From Corbicula japonica (Eukaryota > Mollusca > Bivalvia > Venerida > Cyrenidae), in NCBI GenBank assembly GCA_038501625.1, contig JAZAYU010000034.1, positions 3,809,102 to 3,873,101 on the forward strand: a stretch of 64,000 nucleotides of DNA, read 5' to 3'. The translations under genes and the position numbers were made by a program. Below are positions 47,891-60,213 of the stretch, in pieces (the stretch's first letter is position 1; every line of letters begins with the position of its first letter). The notes beneath the pieces were generated by a model. That model searched no databases, was not told where the DNA came from, and saw only the letters and a program-made list of their open reading frames with translations.

Positions 47891-48028
47891 ATCCTTACTA
47901 TCTGAACAATACCGTCAAGGCGCTCGGCTCCTTTGACGAATGCGATAATACCACGTGCAAAAATGGAGCGAAGTGCTATATGACACCTGAAGGAAGATTC
48001 ACGTGCACTTGTCCGCCGCAGAAAACAG
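47891..48028 (+). CDS. Exon 11: linker and EGF1
   Basis: A 138-base symmetric phase 1 exon (residues 983-1028), acceptor CTATTTCAG. It reads ECDNTTCKNGAKC and FTCTCPPQKTG, five of the six EGF cysteines. The sixth comes from exon 12 (LFC), which fixes the donor as the weak GTTTGG at 48,029; the stronger-looking GTTAGT at 48,039 would create a stop codon at the junction with exon 12. A near-perfect MITE ends 32 bp upstream of the acceptor. Confidence 0.85.
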
Positions 48029-48574
48029 GTTTGGAATGTTAGTCTTTTAAGAAATAAGCATGAGCACGTCTTTCTGTTTCAACACAGGGATACTTTTTCG
48101 CGCATACCCGAAAAAGAAGAAAAAATTTTATGCTTTCAAACCGCCTGTTTATTTTCCTAGCCGGTATACCAGTGTAAGCTGTATAAAGTCATTGAGAACA
48201 AGTATTTGTCTCCTATCAGACTATCGAGAGCACTTGAAGAACTTCCAATAAAATAAATAACATTTGATTAAAGAAAAATGATCTAAGCTATCATGCGCCC
48301 CTGGCATCACGTTCCTACAGTTTTTTGAAGACAAAACTACCTGTAATAACTTTGTTCGAAAGAGAAAAGAGAATCAATGGTGAAACCGCCTTTGAACAGT
48401 GGGTGGTTAAATATAATTGCCGTTTGCGGGCGTTAAATAAATCTAAATAAATACTATATGCAGTAAATTTCACTCTTGCCTTGAAAGGTTCTGTAAAGAC
48501 TAAAGAACAGGCAAGAACAAGATTCCTTGCTGAATAAAACCGGTAAAATGCACTGATGGGCAATGGAGTTGCAT
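48029..48574 (+). other. Start of intron 11
   Basis: About 550 bases before the 30-bp array. Short frames on both strands show no domain. Confidence 0.5.
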
Positions 48575-50852
48575 CTGACCTCTTTATCGGCTATGTACTC
48601 TCCTCAGACCTCTGTATTAACTATGTGCACTTCTACGACCTCTTCATTGGCTATGTACTCTCCTCCGATCTCTGTATTAACTACGTGCTCTTCTACGACC
48701 ACAATATTGGCTATGTACTCTCCTCCGACATCTGCATTAACTACGTGCTTTCTACGACCTCTTTATTAGCTATGTACTCTACTCCGATCTCTGTATTAAC
48801 TACGTGCTCTTCTACGACCTCTATATTAGCTATGTACTCTCCTCCGACCTCTGTATTAACTACGTGCTCTTCTACGACCTCTATATTAGCTATGTACTCT
48901 CCTCCGACCTCTGTATTAACTACGTGCTCTTCTACGACCTCTATATTAGCTATGTACTCTCCTCCGACCTCTGTATTAACTACGTGCACTTCTACGACCT
49001 CTATATTGGCTATGTACTCTCCTCCGATCTCTGTATTAACTACGTGCTCTTCTACGACCTCTATATTAGCTATGTACTCTCCTCCGATCTCTGCATTAAC
49101 AACGTGCTCTTCTGCGACCTCTTCATCGTTTATGTACTCTCCTCCAACCTCTGTATTAACTATGCGCTCTTCTACGACCTCTTTATTGGCTATGTACTCT
49201 CCTCCAACCTCTGTATTAAAAACGTGCTCTTCTACGACCTCTTTATTGGCTATGTACTCTCCTCCGACATCTGTATTAGCAACGTGCATTTCTACGACCT
49301 CTTTATTGGCTATGTGCTCTCGTTCAACCTGTGTATTGACTATGTGCATTTCTACGACCCCTTTATTGGCCATGTGCTCTCGTTCAACCTCTGTATAAAC
49401 TATGTGCATTTCTACGACGTTTTTATTTGCCATGTGCTCTCGTTCAACCTCTGTATTGACTATGTGCATTTCTACGACATTTTTATTGGCCATGTGCTCT
49501 CCTTCGACCACTGTATTGACTGTGCTCTTCTGCGACTTCTTTATTGGCTATGTGCTGTCCTCCGACCTCTGTATTGACTATGTGCTCGTCTACGACCTCT
49601 TTATTGGCTATGTGCTGTCCTCCGACCTCTGTATCAACTATGTGCATTTCTACTACCTCTTTATTGGCTATTTGCTGTCCTCTAACTCTTTCTTGGCTAT
49701 GTGCTTTCCTCCGACCTCTTTCTTGGCTATGTGCTGTCCTCCGACCTCTGTATTGGCTTTTTGCTTTCCTCCGATCTCTGTATTGGCTGTGTGCTGTCCT
49801 CCGACCTCTGCATTGGCTATGTGCTCTTCTACCACCTCTTTATTGGCTATGTGCTGTCTTCCGACCTCTGTATTAACTATGTGCATTTCTACTACCTCTT
49901 TATTGGCTATTTGCTGTCCTCCGACCTCTTTCTTGGCTATGTGCTCTCCTCCGACCTCTGTATTGGCTATGTGCTGTCCTCCGACCTCTGTATTGGCTAT
50001 GTGCTTTCCTCCGATCTCTGTATTGGCTGTGTGCTGTCCTCCGACCTCTTTATTGGCTATGTGCTGTCCTCCGATCTCTTTCTTGGCTGTGTGCTATCCT
50101 CCGACCTCTGTATTGGATGTGTGCTGTCCTCCGACCTCTGTATTGGCTGTGTGCTGTCCTTCGACCTCTTTAATGGATACGTACTCTCCTTCGACGTCTT
50201 TAATGGATACTCTGCTTCGACGTCTTTTAATGGATACGTACTCTCTTTCGACCCTTTTATTGGATACGTTCTCTCCTTCGAACTCTCTAATGGATATGTA
50301 CTCTCCTTCGACTCTTTTAATGGATACATACTCTCCTTCGACCTCTTTAATGGATACGTACTCTCCTTCGTCCTCTTTAATGGATACGTACTCTCTTTCA
50401 AGGTCTCTAATGGATACGTACTCTCCTTCGACCTCTTTAATGGATACGAACTCTCCTGGGACCTATTTAAAGGATACGTACTCCTCTACGACCACTTTAT
50501 TGGCTATATGCTGTCCTTCGACCTCTTTAATGGATACGTACTTTCCTTCGACCTCTTTAATGATACGTACTCCTCTAAGACCTCTTTTTTGGCTATGTGC
50601 TGTCCTTCGACCTCTTGAATGGATACGTACTCTCCTGCGACCTCTTGAATGGATACGTACTCCTCTATGACCTCTTTTTTGGCTATGTGCTGTCCTTCGA
50701 CCTCTTTAATTGATACGTACTCTCCTTCGACCTCTTTAATGAATACGTACTCCTTTACGACCTCTGTTTTGGCTATATGCTGTCATCAGACCTCTGTATT
50801 GCCTATGTGCTGTCCTCTGACTTCTGTATTGATTATGTGCTGTCATCGTCGG
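48575..50852 (+). repeat. 30-bp minisatellite, about 75 units
   Basis: Units resemble CTCTGTATTGGCTATGTGCT followed by GTCCTCCGAC. In 48,600-49,500 two 30-mers alternate as a 60-bp higher-order unit (with ATTAACTACGTGCT); 49,500-50,160 is mostly single 30-mers; 50,160-50,760 switches to a TTTAATGGATACGTACTCTC variant. Because 30 is divisible by three and the units rarely contain stops, frames of 256-422 codons stay open on both strands and in several frames. Located in intron 11 between EGF1 and EGF2, it is not called as coding. Confidence 0.93.
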
Positions 50853-51055
50853 CAATAAGTATTTGACCATTTTTACCAGAGTTATGGGCCTGTGTTGCAG
50901 ATGTTGTTGTAGGAGGACACATAATAGCTATATTGAATTTCTCCTTTGTCCTTCAGGAGTGGATATTGTACACGACGGACCGCCTTTTCACCACCACTAA
51001 TACTTCTTTTCTCGGAATGACCCATTTCTGCCATGATATTAAAACAGAAATTCCT

Positions 51056-51206
51056 GTGCCCAAGGTTATAAAACTGAGCATGGAAACCAGTCTCAAATTT
51101 CAAGCATCTGATTGGCTGAAATGGCGACTGGTCGCCATTTCAGCCAATCAGATGCTTGAGATTTAAGACTGGTTTCCAAACTCAGTTTTATAACCTTCAA
51201 CCCTGG
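51056..51206. mobile_element. Palindromic MITE copy 12
   Basis: GCCCAAGGTTATAAAACTGA to TTTTATAACCTTCAACCC; near-complete arms meeting at GCGACTGGTCGC. Confidence 0.9.
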
Positions 51207-51734
51207 CTTAGTTTAAGGTCCGAACTATCAACCTCCGGATTGCTACCACAAGTGCTACCCTAGGCTTGGTTCCAGTTACCAATTGGATTCAGCAATTTTA
51301 TTAGCGTTTGCTCATTATTCTCTAACCAACCTACGTGTTGAATTTCAAAACAACCGCTCAAAGCTTTTCTAGGAAAAACAGACTGGAACGCTAGTAAACG
51401 CATGAGAAACCAAACGCTAAACAATCTTGTGATTACAATATAAATAAACATCAGAGAATTTAATTAACGCTTTCTTAATTGAGAGAAACCTCTGAACATA
51501 AGCAATTTGAACCACATCAAGCATCGGATGATTGCGTGTCTAGTTATTTATGGAAACATCTAAAATTTAATATTTTCCCGCGGGAATGATTCCAAGTGAT
51601 AAATTATTGAGATCAAGCGATCTTTTCGCATCAGACAAAACCACTTCAATTCACAAAGATGAGATACGTAGTGCTGCAAGTAATTCCACATATTTTAAGG
51701 TAATCTGAAAATTTGCTGTCTATCGAAAATGTTC

Positions 51735-52517
51735 CTTAAAAACCATTGTTTTCATAACGCTCTTTGAAGACCCATAGTTTTCATAACGCTCGTTGAAGAA
51801 TAAAGTGTTCATCACGCTCGTTGAAGACCTGTCGTTTTCATAACGCTTATTGAAGACCATAGTTTTCAGAACACTCGTTTGAGACCCATAGTATTCATAG
51901 CGCTCGTTGAAGACCTATAGTTTTCAGAACACTCCTTGAAGACCCATAAGTTTCATAACGCTCGTTGAAGACTTTAGTTTTCATAACGCTCGTTGAAGAC
52001 TATAGTTTTAATAACGCTCGTTGGAGACCATAGTTTTCAGATCACTCGTTGAAGACCCATAGTTTGAATAACGCCCGTTGAGACCATGGTTTTCAGAACA
52101 CTCGTTGGAGACCCATAGTTTTCATAACAATTGTTGAAGACGCCTAGTTTTCATAATGCTCGTAGAAGACTATTGTTAGTAACGCTCGTTGAAGACCCAT
52201 AGTTTTCATAAATCTCGTTGAAGACCACAGTTTTCAGAACACTCGTTGGAGACCCATAGTTTTCAGATCACTCGTTGAAGACCCATAGTTTGAATAACGC
52301 CCGTTGAGACCATAGTTTTCAGAACACTCGTTGGAGACCCATAGTTTTCATCATTTGTTGAAGACCTATAGTTTTCATAACACTTGTCGAAGACGCATAG
52401 TTTTCATAACGCTCGTAGAAGACTATTGTTAATAACGCTCGTTGAAGATCCATAGTTTTCATAAAACTCGTTGAAGACCATAGTTTTCAGAAAGCTTGTT
52501 GAGGACACATGGTTTTC
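51735..52517 (+). repeat. 29-bp minisatellite
   Basis: About 27 degenerate copies of GAAGACCCATAGTTTTCATA followed by ACGCTCGTT. Deletions of a few bases are common between units. Confidence 0.92.
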
Positions 52518-55132
52518 ATTGAAAATTCTCTGATTTCGTGGTTTTTGATTATACTTTCTGAAGTGTTATTTTCTTATCAAATTGACATTTTATACATTTC
52601 TGAATCAAATGTTAATGTATACATGTAACAACACCACAGTAAAGTGAATAAAAACAAACTATTTTTTTAAACATCTACTCAATTAAATTCTATTTCCACT
52701 TTTTAAAACTATTTTTAGCAAACGCAACATAATCATGGTTTGAAAAGAAAAAAAACGTGTGCGTTAATAAGATGATTTTAAGCTGTGTAAGTGCGCAGCT
52801 GTTCACTGCAAATTAAGTATGTCAGGTAATACTATACTTAATTGTTAAAATCTGTCTGTCTTTTCTTACGTTCTAGCAATAAAATCAGTTTTCCAGAAAA
52901 AGATTTTCAAACAAATAGTAGATTTAAAAAATAAAACGTGTTGTCTTTACCTATTGTAATACGAATTATAAGCCGAAAGAAATAATTTAAAGGTCCTTCA
53001 AAAATGTATTTTATATTATCGGTCAGCATGAATTTTTATAAACTGAGTTATATGTTTACTTTACAAAGTCAGTAATAAAACGAGAAACAACATTAATTAT
53101 TTCAGCAGACTGCGTTAATAAAAGTAATTGCAATGCACTATTAAGCAAACTGACAGAGTAATTTCGCAAGGATGTAAACACGAGGGGGCAAGTTTGAGGT
53201 TGACGTATTTGAAAACGTGGTTTTTCCTCTTCCAACACAACGTCCTTTTCTGGAAGATAATAATTTTAGAACATGATAAGGTTTCTCAAAACAGGTTTAC
53301 GAGCAATAAAAAAGTAGGTGGGAGATAAATCGATCTGAAAAATAATAGTTCATTAGTTTTCATAGTATGTGTATCCTGCAATTATTTGAGTTCATTTTAA
53401 TTATCAGTTTTTATTTATCTGAGTTTTTAAAACTTATAACATGAGTGTGTTGTCTGGAATAAATTCTTGCATGAACAGACAATAACGATAGTTATGGTTA
53501 TTAAAGGACTATGTATCTAGTAGTAAAAAATTTGTTTTGACAAAATTATGGGTAAGATAATTCAGTTATTTTATATTTCATTGCCTTTTTGCCTTTTATT
53601 TCTTGTAAATTTAGTAAGTGGCAGTTATATAAAACTTTACACCAAGACAATCCTGGTGATCTATAGGTTTAATATTTTATTGTCCAAAGATAACGTTTAT
53701 CAATAAAAACTCAATAGACAGTTATCTTCCACAGAGAATAAATATTTTTTAAACACTAATAAAGTAAATTGTGATTCGTACACAGCTGCAATTATTCCTT
53801 TCTATATAGTAAAATCCCAATTATCCATGAAAAAATTATTTCTTTTTCCTTTGGCCTTTACTTATGAACCACTTTTGAATTTTAGACGGTCTACACCTTG
53901 GCCACTTATAAACTAGTTTTAAGACTGAAGATGGCGACTGACGGTTAAATTTCATTTTTACCACCTTTTCCTTAAATATTTCATTATGAAAACTAAAGAA
54001 AACTGACACGTTTATAGTAATAGTTCCATTTTCTACCCCAAAACAGGAATCTAGACTAGCGAAACTACAAACCAGATGTAGCTTTTATTTGCGTTTGCTT
54101 TTCTTTGCCTAGGATGATATAAACTTCCTTCGACGTCTACATAGGACAACGACGTCTTTAATCGTGACACGGTTGTTCATCTGTCATTGCATGAAACGCA
54201 GTATCCGATTTTCGATATATTTATCTTTTGAAAAATTCGTATGGAACAAAACGCCCGCTTTACATTGATTCATTTTTTTTCTAAAAAGCTAGATGTCGTC
54301 TGTTGTATGGCTTCGTGTGATATTGTGCTGATGATAGAATTCTAGAATATTGTTTAAAATTCTAAACACACGAAGCCGTAGTTTTGCCTAGACTTTAATA
54401 AAATATCAGCATAAAATACTGTCGTCTGCTAATCTATATGACGTCATTTCAAGGAAGGCTACCAAGCGACATTTTCGAATCACTGAAATAGCATACGATA
54501 ATACATCTTTATGTATTGTAGCAACCATTACTGAATACTTTTACAGAACATGAGGAAAAATTGTTAATATGCGCTGTAAAACAACACAAGCTGTTTCCAA
54601 AAGCTATTCTAAATTCTTTTAAAAAGGTGAACATTGCATATGATGAATGGACACATCCTGAAAACAAAGATTCCAATACAGTTATGAAATAAAAATAGAC
54701 GTAACTTATTATATTGCTTATTAATTCTGATTTCTGTGGATGTTTATCAAATATTATTTCTAAAACTTTTATTTCAAATTTCAGAGACGTTTCCCTCTGC
54801 ATGCAGTGAACCATGTCTTGTAAACACGCTATAATGAATAACGAGTTTAAATACCGGCTGCATTATCACTGTATGACCTGTTATTAAATTAAGTGTTCAA
54901 CAATGGTGAAACAAAAACACAGAAAAAAACATAAACCTGAAAAGAGAAATCAAGCATACACGGATGGTCATCTTAGAACACTGATCGATCCAAGTTGGCA
55001 TAAAAGCTGCAAAAGTCGTTTAATCTAATAGTACCATGCACTATTTAACTAGTACAAAATGTATAAATCGTCATTGCAACAGAAACAAAAACATAGAAAG
55101 AAAATACAGCATGGCTGTTTTTTTTTCTTCAG
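52518..55132 (+). other. End of intron 11
   Basis: About 2.6 kb of AT-rich intron. A short inverted pair GGCTTCGTGTG / CACACGAAGCC lies at 54,309-54,377. The minus-strand 101-codon frame at 54,509-54,814 has no recognisable domain. Confidence 0.5.
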
Positions 55133-55354
55133 GATTATTCTGCCAAGCCAGTCAATGTGATCTGAAGCCATGTCAGCACGGGTCATGCAGAGAAGCAACA
55201 TCCGGTTTCTCGTGCTTATGTAGTCAGGGTTACTACGGTAGCACGTGCGCAATGGATAAGATCCTGTGCCAGTACAGGTTTTGTTCAGGGCATGGGTACT
55301 GTATGATGATCAACGGATCAGAAACAAAGTGTGTGTGCGACTCGGATCATACAG
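55133..55354 (+). CDS. Exon 12: end of EGF1, EGF2, most of EGF3
   Basis: A symmetric phase 1 exon (residues 1029-1102) with acceptor TTTTTTTCTTCAG and donor GTTTGT. It supplies LFC, the last cysteine of EGF1; a full EGF2, CDLKPCQHGSC to FSCLCSQGYYGSTC with the usual G-Y-G-C pattern; and EGF3, CQYRFCSGHGYC to KCVCDSDHTG, completed by PQC in exon 13. No DxD/N-E calcium-binding signature is visible, so these look like non-calcium EGF repeats. A 7.1-kb intron holding two minisatellites precedes it. Confidence 0.9.
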
Positions 55355-55997
55355 GTTTGTACACAAATTACACAAATCACTTAATTGCGTGATGAACGGC
55401 ATATTGATTCTCGTGGTAAAAACGATTGATTGTGTGGAAATTGTTTAAAGTTTTTAAGTTATTGAAATGATCTGAAAATTTTCTTGAGTAGATTACAGGC
55501 ATACGCCGCATGTGTCCGCAACTCTTCCGACACGCACAGACCCAAATCCATTTATGATATTATACAGGGATAAGGGTGTGGGTGTCGGGAGCGGGCGGAC
55601 ATATGCATCGTATGTCTGTCGGCTAGATAAAGCTTTTCGCGAACGATTCTAAGATGTAATCACATTTCTTGGTCTGAATATTTTCTGTAAAGTTTTTATT
55701 CAGAGTTAAGTCGGCACACAAATTGCAAAAAAATGAAAACTGGCTTAAAGTTCAAAAATCTATATTAGAAGGATTGAAATGAAGAATTCTTAGGATGTAT
55801 TAACGTTTTCAGGTTGCCTCAACAGGTTCTCTTATGAACATAAGTTACAAATTGTCTTGGTGAATTAGCTCCAACCCACACATCAACTTGACAACGTTGC
55901 ATGCAAAAGCACTCGAAGATATAAAACATAAGAAGCTAATAACATTGTCAAGCAAAAAGGAGTTCTGTCTTCGAGCTGTAATGACCAAAGTGTATTT

Positions 55998-56143
55998 GTG
56001 ATCATAAAAACTAAGAATGGGAACCAGTCTCAAATATCAAGGATCTGATTTGCTGAAATGGCGACTGGTCGACATTTCAGCCAATCAGATCCTTGATATT
56101 TGAGACTGGTTTCAAATCTCAGTTTTATAATCTTCAGCACAGG
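55998..56143. mobile_element. Palindromic MITE copy 13
   Basis: GATCATAAAAACTAAGAATG to CTCAGTTTTATAATCTTCAG; arms share matching changes (ATATCAAGGATC and GATCCTTGATAT). Ends about 100 bp before exon 13. Confidence 0.88.
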
Positions 56144-56241
56144 GTATATAGGAAAATCAAAAACCGCATTTGCTTGACGATTGGAACAGTTGATGACTGC
56201 AAATATCGTTTCAAATGTTTCACAGAAAACTGATATTGCAG

Positions 56242-56451
56242 GTCCCCAGTGTAACTCGGTTGTGCCAAAACAAGAAGAGTTGGTAACTATTGGAGAAAAG
56301 CTGTTGAAGGAACCAATCTGGATCGGAATGATAGTAATGGTCAACCTGGTGCTCGTCTTTTCTGTGTTTTATGTCATTCGAAGAAATTGCGAGAAGAGGA
56401 TATCTAAACTTTTCGCTCCGAAGTCTAAACCTTCCAGCAGTAACTCAAAAG
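56242..56451 (+). CDS. Exon 13: last EGF cysteine, transmembrane helix, juxtamembrane tail
   Basis: Symmetric phase 1 exon (residues 1103-1172), acceptor GATATTGCAG, donor GTAACT. PQC closes EGF3, a short acidic stalk follows, then a hydrophobic run of 21 residues from IWIGMIVM to FSVFYVI (about 1128-1148) and a stop-transfer cluster RRNCEKRISK. This sets the topology: modules outside, C-terminal part inside. A MITE ends 100 bp upstream. Confidence 0.9.
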
Positions 56452-56833
56452 GTAACTGAGATCAACTTAAAAGTTTCTCGTATTATTTCCTCGTGAGAAA
56501 TAGGGCAGCACACTTATTTTGAAAAACTAAGAATAGTCAAAATCATTTAGCGATTTTAAGTCAAGCTTTGCTGGATATACAAGCATATCTTTTTACACGA
56601 CGCAGTTCTTAAAATATCAGTAATTATAGTTAGTTTAGCCCACTTTCAAATAACACGAAAGACATAATAGTACACAGAAGTAACTAATGAAACTGTAGGC
56701 GTTAATGAAGTTTGAGAACTTGCTTTGGCAGTGTCTAAAAGAAAAGATAAAAACACCTATGTTTCTTCGATAGCAAGTAATAGCTTACAGATCTCCTATC
56801 CCTATTGCTAACTACTTTGCTTGTTGTGTTTAG

Positions 56834-56970
56834 ATGATTCTAGAGTGGAAGCGTCAGTGAGTGGTGTTGCCAGTTCAGATAATAGACATATTTACTCAAT
56901 AGCTTCTGACATGCCCCAAGCACCGTCTGGTTCCAGATGGAGCACTCGTCGCAGTCAACATAGGAAAAAG
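56834..56970 (+). CDS. Exon 14: cytoplasmic tail
   Basis: Residues 1173-1218, acceptor TTGTGTTTAG, donor GTATAC, phase 1 in and phase 0 out. It is serine-rich and hydrophilic, ending in a basic patch STRRSQHRKK. No domain is recognised. Its place after the transmembrane exon and the exact phase match on both sides support it. Confidence 0.78.
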
Positions 56971-57300
56971 GTATACGAATTGTTTTGTTATAATTATTTT
57001 GAATACATAGTAATTCTGAAATTCAGGCTGTCTGTAAATGGTTTTATAACCGTTAAGTGCGATAAACCGTCAGTGAGTCTTACGACATTTGACATATCGA
57101 CGCGATAGACGATTTCTTAATTGTTGAACCCGCATTCTGGGTTTAGCAGTACTAGTCGGCTAGATGCTTATTTTGCTTTTTAGGAATAATATAAACAGAC
57201 TTCATCCATTAGAATTTAAAAATCTACAACATATCTCCTGCAAAATATTGCTTTAAATTTATCGGTAAAACTTGCAGAACTTGCGAATTTTGCCTTGCAG

Positions 57301-59420
57301 TTGGATTTCAGTAGCGTGTCAGTACCTTCAACGCCAGTTGTTGACGAAAACAATAAAGACGCTGCTCTTAAGTTGTTTGCTTCTTACAATGCCAATAAAC
57401 ACCAACTGTCACCGCATATAGCGTATTTATCAACTGAGGACAGAGAAAATGGACTTAACGTGCAAAGCAGGGATGTAATGGCGTGTGGGATACTGGGCGG
57501 CATGGTTACTTTACACAAAGAGGATGACTATCATCTCAGTCCCAGAGATATTCCACGCGGAATGATGAGATCAAATACAATAAGTACGGAATTGAAAGAC
57601 TTTGAATCAGCAAGATCAAGCAAAAGACTGAAAGATACAAGAAAATGCGCATCATACAGTGGATCGCCAAGCTCATCCATATTTGAATTTGAACAGTCAA
57701 CAAGGATACCGAAGTTAATTATTTCACCCACCTCTCCTGAACTTAATAGAACTGGTAGTTCAAACACTCTTCATTTTTATCCTGAAATAAAAATAATAAA
57801 CGAAAATAGTCGAGATAAATTTAAAAGCAACAGTAATGAATCTACAGACTGCGAAATTCAACATTGCGAAACAACTGTACTTCAGTCAAAACCAGATGAC
57901 CATACCTCAGAAAATTTTCCAAAATCAAAACCACCTGAACAAACAGACAGCGGTTATCCGTCTACAAGTATTTCAACCATATATTCTAACTCCCACGTAA
58001 ATGAGAACTTTAGAAACCTTAAAACATCCTCAACTGCGTCCGAAAAACGTAAGAGGTTTAGTTCTAAAACAAAAAGTGCCTCGTTTTATAACCTAAGTAC
58101 TATGGAAACCCCAACAGTTGACAATTTAAATATAGAAATGACTAAAACGAAGGAGTCGAGTATATGCTCAACAAAAGATGCAGTAAATCGGCATTCGTTT
58201 TCAAATGTCCGATCATTTGAATCAGAAATGTGTACCTCATGCAGGCGGGAAAAATTGGAGCCCCATGCTAACTCGTACGAAACGGGGCTTAACAGGTTGC
58301 GCCATGGGAGACATAAAACCAGCGATTGCAATAACGTTGTCGCACAACAGAGACGTAACAGAAGACGACGAAAAAACGAAAACTCAAAACATCACCACGA
58401 CAAACGAAGTGATGAATTACCACGAGAACATAACGACTCTTTTTTATCCTACCTATCTCGGCGTGGTCGTTATTTTCCAACTAATTCTAGACAGGTCAGT
58501 TTTAACGACTACCGAGATTTTATAGACATGCGGGACGCTAGACACTACAATCATAATCACCATCATCACAGGAGGCCACAATTTAATTCAAGCACAGAAA
58601 GCGACTCCTGTTTGTGTTTCCATCAAGCCAGTAAAAGGGACAGGAGACATCGTTTCAAAAATTGCTATTCCGACTGTAGTGTCATGCAAACAAGAATGCA
58701 TTCCAACTGCTCACAACACTCGCATCATGAATTCGACCGGTCATCACGCCACTCACTCTTCCGTTCTGATGACTCTTGCAAAGCCAGTCTTATGAAATCC
58801 TTTCTTTCCGATACATATCTTGCGAAGTGTCAGCGCAATACTTCATATTCTGATGAAAACTCTAAAATGCCAGGTTTCCTTGCCTCAGACGCGCCCACAT
58901 CTTCCTGTTCGAGTGCTGGCAAAGAAGGATACTGTGTATCTCCATTCCGTGGAAGTCCATCACCTTTACCGTCGCCTCAACACTACCACCTTTCTGGACC
59001 AGACAACGTATTTGATCATGAAGAAGACTCAAATTTTGTATTCAACGTCACACCTGTGTCTAAATGTCCTCCCGAGGCTTCTCAAAACCAAAATAATTCA
59101 CCTGTGATAAATACGCATCGTTCTGTTGTAAACAAACACCCACAAAAACCGGGAAATTCTGTTTCCTCTCTTAATGTCTGTGATGACTCCCAACAGATGC
59201 CTGATGTTGAATATGTATCTAGACCAAACTATAGTTACATTGATCAAAGACAGAGTGAAACTATACCAAAACTAGAAGGAAAGCTGAGTTATGATGTGAA
59301 CGCATCGTTTAAAGATTCTGCCTATCAAACCAAACAGCCTTCAGTGGATAGAATCAGAGGGGATAGACTGTGGTCAACGTCAAGTTCAGTCAAATCCAGG
59401 TCAACGACTCGTGGACACAG
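57301..59420 (+). CDS. Exon 15: large cytoplasmic tail exon
   Basis: A 2,120-base open exon (residues 1219-1924), the longest coding stretch here, with acceptor TGCCTTGCAG and donor GTTTCA (phase 0 in, phase 2 out). The protein is low-complexity and probably disordered: rich in Ser, Asn, Arg and His, with repeated basic patches (RRNRRRRKN), a His cluster NHNHHHH near 1635, several SP/TP sites, and PSPLPSPQ near 1780. No catalytic domain, ITAM or SH2-type motif was recognised. It could be a scaffold for kinases and adaptors; that is inference. The frame remains open 9 codons past the donor (to 59,448), so an unspliced short form ending LLYFH is possible. Confidence 0.88.
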
Positions 59421-59800
59421 GTTTCATTCACTTCTTTATTTCCACTAAATCACGATACAATGTTCAAAACAGACAAAAACGTTATGTGTTCTTTTAAATA
59501 ACCGTATATATTAAAACAAACATTGTTTAACACTATTAAACGTTATCTGAAAATATGTTTTTTATAAAATGTGACATTTATAAAAGACAACTACAATATT
59601 ATCTTAGCTGCATTAGTTTGAAAACCATCGAATCGCAAATATTTTATTTCAGACGTTCTTCTTATTTTTGCGTCATAAATTATCAATACAAAATGTATTT
59701 ATATTTTTCATGAAGCATTTGTACACAAAACATAAGATAATCTAAAAAAGAAAAAGAAACAAAAATGAACAAGAGTTTACATTTATGACATAAATTTCAG

Positions 59801-59953
59801 GCAGCAAGATCAGGTTCAGAACCATCTTCGACAAGCCGCCATTAAGCTAGCTTTTATCAAACGCCTGCAGAATAAACAAGAAATGTCAAAGGACAGTGCC
59901 GTACAAACCTTTTCTGAAGACGAGCTTACTGGGGATGATGAGGAAATTCGGGG
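59801..59953 (+). CDS. Exon 16: cytoplasmic tail
   Basis: Residues 1925-1975, acceptor TAAATTTCAG and donor GTAAGA, phase 2 on both sides. It begins RQQDQVQNHLRQAA, an amphipathic helix-like run continuing IKLAFIKRLQNKQ, followed by an acidic end SEDELTGDDEEI. The helix-like basic stretch could bind calmodulin or a coiled-coil partner, but no exact IQ motif is seen. Confidence 0.78.
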
Positions 59954-60034
59954 GTAAGAAGTGCTCATCGTTCTTGAAATAGGTTAAATTAAGTAACAAC
60001 ATTACCTTTATAGTCTAGTGCCCCATGCGTTCTG

Positions 60035-60159
60035 TGCCCAAGGTTATAAAACTGAGCATGGAAACCAGTCTCAAATCTCAAGCATCTGATTGGCAGAAAT
60101 GGCAGATTCTTGAGATTGAGACTGGTTTCCAATCTCAGCTTTATAACCTTCAACCCTGG
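60035..60159. mobile_element. Palindromic MITE copy 14
   Basis: GCCCAAGGTTATAAAACTGA to CTTTATAACCTTCAACCC with a shortened core; in intron 16. Confidence 0.88.
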
Positions 60160-60213
60160 TCAAAATCACAGACCACAAACCGTGGGGGTGAAAGCGAAAC
60201 GGTTTTATGTGAT

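Noticed and set aside
48039..48044. GTTAGT donor for exon 11
   Set aside because: Joining it to exon 12 creates a TGA stop; the GTTTGG donor at 48,029 restores the sixth EGF cysteine.
48556..50670. ORFs of 280, 305, 422 and 257 codons (+) and 256 codons (-)
   Set aside because: They are produced by a 30-bp tandem repeat whose unit is ten codons and lacks stops; several frames are open at once, and no domain is present.
42465..52517. CRISPR array
   Set aside because: The repeats are directly adjacent without unique spacers and the sequence is eukaryotic; these are minisatellites.
58205..58525. 106-codon + frame and minus-strand frames inside exon 15
   Set aside because: Shadows of the 2.1-kb tail exon, whose own frame is open throughout and in phase with both neighbours.
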